Source: an uncultured Oscillospiraceae bacterium (GTDB lineage Bacteria; Bacillota; Clostridia; Oscillospirales; Acutalibacteraceae). From it: 46,669 nucleotides of DNA. This document shows positions 23,830 to 30,618 of the stretch, in pieces; the first letter of the stretch is position 1, and the number at the start of each line of letters is the position of its first letter. The position numbers were made by a program, and so were the translations under genes. The notes below the pieces were generated by a model, which saw nothing but the letters and a program-made list of their open reading frames with translations, was not told the origin of the DNA and searched no databases. The stretch spans positions 1-46,669 of the forward strand of contig CABUNG010000019.1 of NCBI GenBank assembly GCA_902492895.1, given 5' to 3'.

Positions 23830-24939
23830 TTATAGGTCCGGCGTTCCCAAGGCCGCGGCGGCGAATGCAGTGACGGTCGAGCGGGTGAGATCCTCCGCCT
23901 GCTGCCAGTCCATGGCCGCGATGTTGAACTGTTCCATTTTGTCATGCAGGGCTTTCGCCTCGGCCGAGATAGCCACGGCCTCACCCAACAGCTCTCGGGC
24001 GGCCCGGCGGTTGAAGGAAAGGAGCTGCCGCTTCAGGCGCAGCTTCTCTGCGTCGGTGAACCGGGCGGCGTGTATGCGGCGGTAGACGGGGAAATCCGCC
24101 TTGTGCCAGGGATTCGAGGTGGTGAAGCCCAGCCCCAGGGAGGGGATAATCAGGTGTTCGATCTTGTCGTAAGGTGCGAGCGGGCAGGCGCAGGTGATGA
24201 TGTCCAGGCCCGCAGCCAGCGCACGTTGGCGCAGCTCGGCGAAGAACAGGCGGGAGGCCGCGCCGTAGTCGTCCTCGAACGCATAGATGCGGGGACAGAG
24301 AGCCTGCAGCGTCTCGTGGAAGGTGATGAGGCCGTCAGGGGTAACGGCGCTGAGAAAGCGGCGTTTTTCCTTTCCGGGCGTTTCGGACGGACCTCCGAAT
24401 TCACGGGTGGCGATGCGGGTCGCGCAGCGGACGGCCTTGGCATCGTCTGTGCATTCCGCAGCGATGCGGGCGCTGTCTCCAATCAGGGAAGCCGCGGCGC
24501 TCAGAAATTTGCGGCAGCGGACGTGCATGGCCTTGTTGGCATCGGTGGCCGCGATGACGGCCGGAGCCTGGCGGTGGAGAAGAGCGGCATCCATACAGCC
24601 GCCCAGATGGAGAATCTGTTCCACGGCGCCCCAATAGGACGGCTCCATGACATGGGGGGCGGTGCCGTCCAGAATGCACATTTTCAGGGCGGGGAAGATC
24701 ACACCGTCGAGCGAGTTCGGATCGGAGGAACAGCAGATCACCTCGGCCTCCTGTCCCATTTCGGTCAGCTTATCCAGTACGGCACGCATTAGAGAGGACT
24801 TTCCCGTGCCGGGTCCGCTTTTGATGATGTATGCCTGCCAGCCATCTTTGGCATCGTACAGGTCGTCTATGTATCCCACAAATCCCCCAGGTGTATTGGC
24901 CCCTAAAAAGAATCGGACAGGCGCGTGAAAACCCGACAT
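23830..24939 (-). CDS. PRK06851-type ATPase
   Basis: A 369-residue cytoplasmic protein of a Firmicutes ATPase family (PRK06851). The N-terminal half has FLGANTPGGFVGYIDDLY and Walker A SGPGTGKSSLM (residues 41-51). The C-terminal half repeats the fold but with a degenerate loop (FEDDYGAASRLFF) and the family segment YDKIEHLIIPSLGLGFTTSN. I chose the ATG at 24939, since GGAGGG lies 6-7 bases upstream; longer starts give an unrelated, Cys- and Pro-rich extension. The function is unknown. It is transcribed divergently from the alpha-galactosidase gene and convergently with the DUF2089 unit. Confidence 0.85.
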   Translation of the reverse strand: MSGFHAPVRFFLGANTPGGFVGYIDDLYDAKDGWQAYIIKSGPGTGKSSLMRAVLDKLTEMGQEAEVICCSSDPNSLDGVIFPALKMCILDGTAPHVMEPSYWGAVEQILHLGGCMDAALLHRQAPAVIAATDANKAMHVRCRKFLSAAASLIGDSARIAAECTDDAKAVRCATRIATREFGGPSETPGKEKRRFLSAVTPDGLITFHETLQALCPRIYAFEDDYGAASRLFFAELRQRALAAGLDIITCACPLAPYDKIEHLIIPSLGLGFTTSNPWHKADFPVYRRIHAARFTDAEKLRLKRQLLSFNRRAARELLGEAVAISAEAKALHDKMEQFNIAAMDWQQAEDLTRSTVTAFAAAALGTPDL

Positions 24940-25106
24940 GGTCATCCCTCCAGCGTTATGTTCGGCAGGCGGCCGCGTCGGCCGCGGTTCTGCCCCTACT
25001 GACATGGTATTCCAAACGGGAAAATGGGTGACAAGAACCTCTCGAAGAGCGCCTGCATCCCGATCAAACAGCATCTTTTCACAACTAAAAGAGCAGAAAC
25101 AGGCCA

Positions 25107-25135
25107 TTGCATGACCGGATAGGGTATGCTAGAAT
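25107..25135 (+). promoter_or_regulatory. Promoter of the GH27 alpha-galactosidase
   Basis: TTGCAT (25107-25112) and TAGAAT (25130-25135) with a 17-base spacer, about 60 bases before the start codon. Confidence 0.7.
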
Positions 25136-25196
25136 GAACACGTGCAGGGCGAGGTTGCGTCATGCCGATAAAACCGTAAAAACGGAGGGAAAACAC

Positions 25197-26339
25197 ATGG
25201 AGATGCCCATACCCATGAGAGGCTGGAACACCTGGAACACGTTCGGCGCCAACATCAACGACGAAATGATTCGCGAATCGGCCGACGCCATCGTAAAAAG
25301 CGGGATGAAAGACGCGGGATACGAGTACATCGTCATCGACGACTGCTGGTCCCTCAAAGACCGGGACGAGGAAGGCCGTCTGGTCGCCGACCCGGCAAAA
25401 TTCCCTTATGGGATGAAGGCCCTGGCCGACTACATACACAGCCTCGGTTTCAAGTTTGGGATGTATTCCTGCGTGGGGACCAAAACATGTGCGGGGTATC
25501 CGGGCAGTTTCGGCCATGAATTCCAGGATGCGCAGACGTTTGCCGACTGGGGTGTGGATTTCCTGAAATACGATTACTGCTATAAGCCGGATGCCATCGA
25601 CGGCCGCCTGCTCTACAACCGGATGAGCATGGCGCTCAAGGCCACCGGACGGGACATCGTCTTCAGCGCGTGCAGCTGGGGAGCGGACGATACCGCCCGT
25701 TGGATCCGCTCCACGGGCGCGGACATGTGGCGTTCGACGGGTGATATCGTCGATTCCTGGGCTTCGGTCAAATCGCTGTTTGAACAGCAGCGGGAGATCC
25801 TGCCCTACGGCGGACTCGGCTGTTTCAACGATATGGACATGCTGATTGTGGGGATGAACGGCAAGGGCCACGTGGGCGTGAACGGCTGTACGCTGGAAGA
25901 ATACCGCACCCACTTCACCCTCTGGTGCTTCATGAGCTCCCCGCTGATGGTGGGCTGCGACGTGCGCACGATGGATGACGCGGTCCGCGATATGCTGACT
26001 AACCGCGAGGTTCTGGCGATTCAGGCCGATGCCAAATGCCAGCCCTTCCCGGCCACGAAATACATGTGGGGAGACGATACCCTCGCTTGGGCCAAACAGC
26101 TCTCCGACGGCGGCTACGCTCTCGTTTACGCCAATATGACCGACAGCGACCAGCTTATCAATACCAATTGGTGGGATCTCGGCCTGCCGCCCTCTTCCGG
26201 ATTCGCGTTTGCGGTGCGGGATGTCTGGAGCGCGCAGGATCTTGGGGTGTATGAAGCGGACTGCCCCATTTGGGTCAAGTCCCATGAATGCCGCCTGCTC
26301 CGTCTCTCCCTTGTCCCCGCCAAGGGGGCCAAAGCGTGA
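25197..26339 (+). CDS. Glycoside hydrolase family 27 alpha-galactosidase
   Basis: Hydrolyses terminal alpha-D-galactosides (or possibly beta-L-arabinopyranosides, another GH27 activity). The 380-residue protein has the (beta/alpha)8 barrel motifs RGWNTWNTFG, VIDDCW, the nucleophile Asp126 in FLKYDYC, and the acid/base Asp183 in WRSTGDI, followed by the C-terminal beta domain. There is no signal peptide, so it acts inside the cell on imported oligosaccharides. The ATG at 25197 has ACGGAGGG seven bases upstream. A small zinc-ribbon gene overlaps its stop codon. No transporter or regulator for galactosides is nearby. Confidence 0.93.
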   Translation: MEMPIPMRGWNTWNTFGANINDEMIRESADAIVKSGMKDAGYEYIVIDDCWSLKDRDEEGRLVADPAKFPYGMKALADYIHSLGFKFGMYSCVGTKTCAGYPGSFGHEFQDAQTFADWGVDFLKYDYCYKPDAIDGRLLYNRMSMALKATGRDIVFSACSWGADDTARWIRSTGADMWRSTGDIVDSWASVKSLFEQQREILPYGGLGCFNDMDMLIVGMNGKGHVGVNGCTLEEYRTHFTLWCFMSSPLMVGCDVRTMDDAVRDMLTNREVLAIQADAKCQPFPATKYMWGDDTLAWAKQLSDGGYALVYANMTDSDQLINTNWWDLGLPPSSGFAFAVRDVWSAQDLGVYEADCPIWVKSHECRLLRLSLVPAKGAKA

Positions 26340-26551
26340 GCGAGCCGCGATGTGCCCATTGCGGCCGGACGCTCGATGTCTACGATATCGGCGCTCATAA
26401 AAAGCTGATCAACCGGGGAGCCGCCGGCGATTTTCTCTGCATATCCTGTCTGGCCGCGCATTTTTCCTGCGAGGAAAGCCGCATCCGGGAAAAGATCCGG
26501 GAGTTTCAGGAAATGGGATGCACCTTGTTTCCGCCCTTGGAGAAGACTTGA
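26336..26551 (+). CDS. Small zinc-ribbon-like hypothetical protein
   Basis: A 71-residue protein with two cysteine pairs, CAHC near residue 6 and CISC near residue 36, plus a further cysteine near 45. The pairs probably bind one zinc or act as a redox site. It starts at a GTG that overlaps the alpha-galactosidase stop (GTGA), with AAGGGGG before it, so it is translationally coupled. I do not recognise a family. Its last codons overlap the -35 box of the folE promoter. Confidence 0.72.
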   Translation: MSEPRCAHCGRTLDVYDIGAHKKLINRGAAGDFLCISCLAAHFSCEESRIREKIREFQEMGCTLFPPLEKT

Positions 26552-26575
26552 CACCGCTATTCATTCCGGTATAAT
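26548..26575 (+). promoter_or_regulatory. Consensus promoter of folE
   Basis: TTGACA (26548-26553) and TATAAT (26570-26575), both exact consensus, with a 16-base spacer. The TGA inside the -35 box is the stop codon of the zinc-ribbon gene. Confidence 0.88.
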
Positions 26576-26624
26576 GGAAGGATAGACTGTGGTCAGGTTT
26601 TAATGGGAAAGAGAGGCGCCTTGC

Positions 26625-27185
26625 GTGGACAAGAAACGGATTGAAGCGGCTGTGCGGGAATTGCTCGCGGCCATTGGAGAGGACCCCGATCGGGAGGGGC
26701 TTTTGGAAACGCCCCGCCGGGTGGCCGATATGTACGGCGAAGTGTTTCAGGGACTCGAGGAAGATCCCCGCCAGCACTTGAAAATTTTCAATGAGAACCA
26801 ACACGATGAAATGGTGACGGTCCGGGACATCCCGCTTTACTCCATGTGCGAGCACCATCTTCTGCCCTTTACGGGGGTGGCGCACATTGCGTATATCCCC
26901 CGGGACGGCAAGGTGATCGGGCTGTCGAAGCTGGCCCGGATCGTCAACAGCTTTGCCAGACGTCCCCAGCTGCAGGAGCGCCTGACCGCCCAGCTTGCGG
27001 ATTTCCTCGAGCAGGAGCTGAATCCTCAGGGCGTGGCCGTCATCATCGAGGCGGAACACCTGTGCATGACGATGCGGGGGGTGCGCGCGGCCGGGTCCCG
27101 GACCCAAACCTCCGCTTTGCGGGGGCGGATGAAGGCAGATGCCCGCACCCGCACCGAAACGCTGTCCCTTTTAACAGGAAGATGA
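26625..27185 (+). CDS. folE: GTP cyclohydrolase I
   Basis: Converts GTP to 7,8-dihydroneopterin triphosphate, the first step of tetrahydrofolate synthesis. The 186-residue protein has the zinc-binding SMCEHHLLPF, IPRDGKVIGLSKLARIV, RPQLQERLTAQLADFL, the metal Cys and active-site His region EAEHLCMTMRGVRAAGSRTQTSALRG. The GTG at 26625 follows GAGAGGCG and yields the expected length. It stands alone behind its own promoter and before a bidirectional terminator, separate from folP-folB-folK near the right end. Confidence 0.96.
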   Translation: MDKKRIEAAVRELLAAIGEDPDREGLLETPRRVADMYGEVFQGLEEDPRQHLKIFNENQHDEMVTVRDIPLYSMCEHHLLPFTGVAHIAYIPRDGKVIGLSKLARIVNSFARRPQLQERLTAQLADFLEQELNPQGVAVIIEAEHLCMTMRGVRAAGSRTQTSALRGRMKADARTRTETLSLLTGR

Positions 27186-27195
27186 AACAAGAAAT

Positions 27196-27229
27196 AAAAA
27201 AGCTCCCCGGACATCCGGGGAGCTTTTTT
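27196..27229. terminator. Bidirectional terminator between folE and a sugar transferase
   Basis: AAAAAGCTCCCCGG and CCGGGGAGCTTTTT pair over 14 bp around ACAT, with A and T runs suitable for either strand. It lies between the convergent folE and phosphoglycosyl transferase genes. Confidence 0.93.
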
Positions 27230-27280
27230 ATTCCGGAGAAAAAACCGTGCAAAGCAGTTTTTCCTTCTATATAAAAGCGG

Positions 27281-27928
27281 TCAGCGGTTGCGGGTACGGC
27301 TGGGCTTCTGCCGGATCGGACGGCGGGCGACTACTTCCCGCACAGCTGGACGCCCTTCCCGGATGCCTTCCCGTTTGAGAACATAGGATACGGTGATCCG
27401 CAGAATGGTGAAATCCAATTTCAGGGAGACATGACGGGCATAATAGCGGTCATACAAAGCCTTTCGGCGGGTTTCCAGCTCATCGCGTCCCCGAATCTGC
27501 GCCAGCCCCGTCAGCCCTGGGCGGACCCGATCGGCACCGCTGCGCTCACGCAGCGTGATCAGTTCGGTCTCGGTCAGCACGACCGGGCGGGGACCAACGA
27601 AGCTCATGTCGCCTTTCAGAACGTTCCACAGCTGCGGCAGCTCGTCCAGACTGGTTTGACGCAGAAAACGGCCGACTGGCGTGATATAACGGTCGGCTCC
27701 CACCAGTTCGGCGGTGGCGACGTTCTGCGGGGCCTGGCGATGCATCGTCCGAAATTTATAAAGGATGAAGGGTTTTGTGTATAAACCTGCGCGTTTTTGT
27801 TTAAATATAACACCACCCGCCGAATCCGCGGAAATGGCCAGCATAATGAGCAGAAAAAGAGGAGATAATACCAGCAGGAGGAGCGCGGAGGCAAAAATGT
27901 CAAAAAAGCGTTTACAAAACCGGGTCAA
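27281..27928 (-). CDS. Phosphoglycosyl transferase (bacterial sugar transferase family)
   Basis: A 215-residue monotopic enzyme of the PglC/WbaP C-terminal type that moves a sugar phosphate from a UDP-sugar to undecaprenyl phosphate, starting synthesis of a surface glycan. It has one N-terminal re-entrant hydrophobic segment (about 12-35), KFRTMH, the catalytic Asp-Glu in TSLDELPQLWN, GPRPVVLTETE and the basic PGLTGLAQI-GRD motif. I chose the TTG at 27928 because a perfect AGGAGGTGA lies seven bases upstream; the frame to 27970 would run through that site. It is paired divergently with a paralogue. Confidence 0.88.
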   Translation of the reverse strand: MTRFCKRFFDIFASALLLLVLSPLFLLIMLAISADSAGGVIFKQKRAGLYTKPFILYKFRTMHRQAPQNVATAELVGADRYITPVGRFLRQTSLDELPQLWNVLKGDMSFVGPRPVVLTETELITLRERSGADRVRPGLTGLAQIRGRDELETRRKALYDRYYARHVSLKLDFTILRITVSYVLKREGIREGRPAVREVVARRPIRQKPSRTRNR

Positions 27929-28012
27929 GCACCGTTCACCTCCTCTTGTTTCGCCTGTCGAATCTGTCAATAGTATGCCCGCAGCCAGCCGTCATCTGTC
28001 ATTGTATTAATG

Positions 28013-28040
28013 GATAATCGTGAAATACTTTCCGATTATC
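28013..28040. repeat. Inverted repeat between the two sugar transferase genes
   Basis: GATAATCG (28013-28020) and CGATTATC (28033-28040) form a perfect 8-base inverted repeat with a 12-base spacer, so the half-sites are two helical turns apart. It is an operator candidate in an AT-rich divergent intergenic region that holds no gene from 27929 to 28305. Confidence 0.55.
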
Positions 28041-28179
28041 AATAAAAATGCCCCATAGGAATGCAGTCCTTATCGAAAAAACACCGCAAATAATGATGTA
28101 GTTTGTACAAAAAACAGAGGACATGGTTATGTAAAGATGGCGTTAACTACAGACTTCAAGAGAGTTACAAAAATGAAAC

Positions 28180-28208
28180 TTGATTTTTGTGGAAAGGGAT
28201 AGTATAAT
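28180..28208 (+). promoter_or_regulatory. Promoter of the plus-strand sugar transferase
   Basis: TTGATT (28180-28185) and consensus TATAAT (28203-28208) with a 17-base spacer. The predicted leader is about 90 bases and contains a small AGCGT/ACGCT hairpin. Confidence 0.75.
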
Positions 28209-28305
28209 GCGTTCAACAGAGCGTTGTGGGACGCTTTCTGTGATTTCGATGGCTTACTTCTTATAATAGACTGCTCAAGACGTCCCCTTTGAAGGAGGCA
28301 ACATT

Positions 28306-28989
28306 ATGCAGAAAATTGTGCCGCTTTCCAGTTATGCGAACAGCGAAAAAAAGCAAAAACGGGCTTATGCGTTTGTGAAACGCTCTTTTGACATCGTGGT
28401 TTCCCTGGTGGCGCTGCTGCTCCTGTCCCCGCTCTTTTTGGTCGTATCCGTCATCGCCGCGATCGATACCAAAGGAAAGCCCCTCTTCATTCAGCAGCGC
28501 ATGGGAAAGGGCAACGTACCTTTTATGGTTTTCAAATTCCGCACCATGAATGTGGCCGCTCCCCGCGAAGTGGCCACCCATAAACTTGAGAATCCGGATC
28601 AGTATATCTCCCGTGTGGGCGAGACGCTGCGGAAGCTGAGCATCGATGAGCTGCCCCAGCTGATCAATGTGCTGATCGGCAATATGAGCATCGTCGGTCC
28701 CCGCCCGGTCGTGCTGACCGAGACCGATCTGATCGCCCTGCGCGGGCGCAACGGCGCCAATTTGGTCCGCCCCGGCATCACGGGGCTGGCGCAGATCAGC
28801 GGGCGCGACAACGTTACCATTGCGCAGAAAGCGTGGCTGGACGGCGAATACGCTGCCAAGTGTTCGGTCGGGATGGATCTGAAGATTCTGTTCAAGTCCG
28901 TCGGTTATGTGCTGGGCTCCAAGGGCATCTGCGAGGGTGCGAATCCGCGGATTTCTTCCTGCAAGGAAAAGACTGAACGCTCCGCTTAA
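28306..28989 (+). CDS. Phosphoglycosyl transferase (bacterial sugar transferase family), second copy
   Basis: A 227-residue paralogue of the minus-strand gene with the same plan: one N-terminal membrane segment (about 27-52), KFRTMN, the Asp-Glu pair in LSIDELPQLIN, GPRPVVLTETD and RPGITGLAQISGRD. The two proteins are closely similar over the catalytic core but differ at both ends, so they are probably specialised for different sugar donors or conditions. The ATG at 28306 follows AAGGAGG. No glycosyltransferase, flippase or polymerase operon surrounds them, which is unusual for priming enzymes. Confidence 0.92.
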   Translation: MQKIVPLSSYANSEKKQKRAYAFVKRSFDIVVSLVALLLLSPLFLVVSVIAAIDTKGKPLFIQQRMGKGNVPFMVFKFRTMNVAAPREVATHKLENPDQYISRVGETLRKLSIDELPQLINVLIGNMSIVGPRPVVLTETDLIALRGRNGANLVRPGITGLAQISGRDNVTIAQKAWLDGEYAAKCSVGMDLKILFKSVGYVLGSKGICEGANPRISSCKEKTERSA

Positions 28990-29001
28990 AATAGGACGTT
29001 C

Positions 29002-29032
29002 AAGGTGTCGGCCGTCGGCCGGCACCTTTTTT
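29002..29032 (+). terminator. Terminator after the second sugar transferase
   Basis: AAGGTGTCGGCC pairs with GGCCGGCACCTT over 12 positions (one T-G wobble) around GTC, followed by TTTT. Confidence 0.9.
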
Positions 29033-29077
29033 GATGAGCATGGGACAGAGGACCCCATGCTCTTTCATTTTTGGCGG

Positions 29078-29295
29078 TTATGTCCGGGGATAGGGGGGCT
29101 GCTCCGCCGTCAGCACCGCGGGATAATCGACGCTGACATTGTCATATTGAGCGAGCCTGCAAGTTGGGATAAGGGGATTTCCCGTTTACCTCGATCATAC
29201 GTGGAATAAGCCTGCTGGGAACAGAATAAGCAGGATGCTTTAGTTTTCTGGGACAGATCCGCGTCCTCCCGCCGATCTCGTATGCGCAGATGCAT
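29078..29295 (-). pseudogene. Frameshifted XRE-family regulator remnant
   Basis: From the ATG at 29295 the minus strand reads a typical short XRE repressor (HLRIRDRREDADLSQK, then CSQQAYSTYDRGKREIPLSQLA), with an intact AGGAGGGA eight bases upstream. After SQLA the frame decays into non-matching residues. Shifting frame restores the expected continuation RLAQYDNVSVDYPAVLTAEQ and ends at a stop at 29078-29080. The total span is 218 bases, i.e. not a multiple of three, consistent with a small indel near 29150. The first part also has a poor match around TKASCLF where these proteins normally carry a conserved helix. So it is a decayed helix-turn-helix gene. Confidence 0.8.
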
Positions 29296-29370
29296 GGTGA
29301 CATCCCTCCTGAATTTCCGTATACCCATGCGGTTGAGAATGGCCAGGAAATCGGACAAATTGGCATAAAG

Positions 29371-29459
29371 AAGGCGGAACTCGGTTGGATATACAGCTTC
29401 CGCCTTGATTTTCGACGTGTTATGACGTATACTATTCCGTGGGCGGACGAGTTCCGCCT
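29371..29459. repeat. Set of inverted repeats around the mrp promoter
   Basis: AGGCGGAACTCG (29372-29383) is a perfect inverted match to CGAGTTCCGCCT (29448-29459). AAGGCGGAA (29371-29379) is also an inverted match to TTCCGCCTT (29398-29406). In addition GGCGGA (29442-29447) pairs with TCCGCC (29453-29458), followed by TGTTTT. The copies flank the promoter, so they could be operator half-sites or, for the last, a short attenuator just after the transcription start. Confidence 0.65.
29405..29433 (+). promoter_or_regulatory. Promoter of mrp
   Basis: TTGATT (29405-29410) and TATACT (29428-29433) with a 17-base spacer, lying between the inverted repeat copies. Confidence 0.7.
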
Positions 29460-29512
29460 GTTTTCACGCTCCTTTATGAGCGATCAATCGATTTTTTGAA
29501 AGGATTGACGAT

Positions 29513-30343
29513 ATGAGCGAATCTTGTGGACATGACTGCAGCAGCTGCCAGGAAAACTGCGCCGAGCGGGACCCGCATGCGCAACTCGGTGAGTTCAGCA
29601 GCATTAAAAAAGTTGTCGCCGTGAGCAGCGGCAAGGGCGGGGTGGGCAAATCCTCCGTCACTGCGATGCTCGCCGTCCTGCTGGCCCGCCGGGGCTTTAA
29701 GGTCGGCGTACTCGATGCGGACATCACCGGTCCGTCCATCCCGCGCGCGTTCGGCATCAAACGCAAGGCCCGCGGCAGCGAAATGGGCATCCTGCCCGAA
29801 GAAACCGCGATGGGTATCAAAGTGATGTCTATCAATCTGCTGCTCGAACATGAAGATCAGCCGGTCGTCTGGCGCGGCCCGATTCTCGCCGGAGCGGTTA
29901 CCCAATTCTGGACCGATGTGGCCTGGGGCGAACTGGATGTCCTGCTCATTGATATGCCTCCGGGTACCGGCGACGTGCCGCTGACGGTTTATCAGTCCCT
30001 GGCTGTGGATGGAACGATCGTCGTCTCCACCCCCCAGTCGCTGGTGCAGATGGTGGTGGGGAAAGCCAAGAAGATGGCCGATATGCTCTCCATCCCGGTC
30101 ATCGGGATGGTAGAAAACATGAGCTATGCCGTCTGCCCGGACTGCGGCAGACGCATTGAACTGTTCGGCTCTCCGGAAGGCCTTGAAAAGGCTGCCGCCG
30201 AGATGGGCGTGCCGCTGCTCACCCGCCTGCCGATGAATCCCGACGTTGCGCGGCTGTGCGATGAAGGGGAGATCGAGCGGGTGGTGTGCGACGAGATGGA
30301 TCCCGCCGCCGATGCGGTGGAACGCCTGCTGGGTGCGTGCTGA
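29513..30343 (+). CDS. mrp: Mrp/NBP35 family Fe-S cluster carrier ATPase
   Basis: A P-loop NTPase of the ApbC/Nbp35 type that carries Fe-S clusters to apoproteins in the cytoplasm. The 276-residue protein starts with a four-cysteine cluster (Cys5, 9, 12, 16) like that of Nbp35-type proteins, followed by deviant Walker A SSGKGGVGKSS (GKGGVGKS at 40-47), DADITGPSIPRAFG, LLIDMPPGTGD and a C-terminal CPDC pair that binds the bridging cluster at the dimer interface. The ATG at 29513 has AAAGGA upstream. It is a single-gene unit behind an intergenic region full of inverted repeats. Confidence 0.93.
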   Translation: MSESCGHDCSSCQENCAERDPHAQLGEFSSIKKVVAVSSGKGGVGKSSVTAMLAVLLARRGFKVGVLDADITGPSIPRAFGIKRKARGSEMGILPEETAMGIKVMSINLLLEHEDQPVVWRGPILAGAVTQFWTDVAWGELDVLLIDMPPGTGDVPLTVYQSLAVDGTIVVSTPQSLVQMVVGKAKKMADMLSIPVIGMVENMSYAVCPDCGRRIELFGSPEGLEKAAAEMGVPLLTRLPMNPDVARLCDEGEIERVVCDEMDPAADAVERLLGAC

Positions 30344-30361
30344 ATCGTGCTGGTTTGGACG

Positions 30362-30469
30362 ATCCGCGATTATGCCGCGGATGGACTATGCACCGTCTGA
30401 CGGACATCCCTGCGCGTTTTTTTGAAAGGCGCGGGCCGTCGATGCGGCGCACTCCGTTGGAGGGTGCGC
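30362..30469. repeat. Small hairpins after mrp
   Basis: ATCCGCG/CGCGGAT (30362-30382) and GCGCAC/GTGCGC (30447-30469) form short stems, with a lone T7 run at 30419-30425 between them not preceded by a clear stem. I see no gene from 30344 to 30618. Confidence 0.35.
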
Positions 30470-30494
30470 TCTTGGGTTGGATTTGAACTGAAAT

Positions 30495-30536
30495 AAAGCC
30501 GGCCGGAAAAGCAGAAGGCTTTTCCGGCCGGCTTTT
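30495..30536. terminator. Strong terminator after mrp
   Basis: A perfect 18-bp stem (30495-30512 with 30518-30535) around AGAAG, ending in TTTT. It stands 150 bases after the mrp stop, so the mrp transcript has a long 3' part. Confidence 0.88.
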
Positions 30537-30559
30537 GCCGATAGGTGGACCGGCAGCAC

Positions 30560-30588
30560 TTGCCGAATGCGCGTAACGGCGGTATACT
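30560..30588 (+). promoter_or_regulatory. Promoter of the second MATE gene
   Basis: TTGCCG (30560-30565) and TATACT (30583-30588) with a 17-base spacer, 30 bases before the start codon. Confidence 0.7.
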
Positions 30589-30618
30589 GAAAGCATCACC
30601 CTGAACATAGGAAAGACG

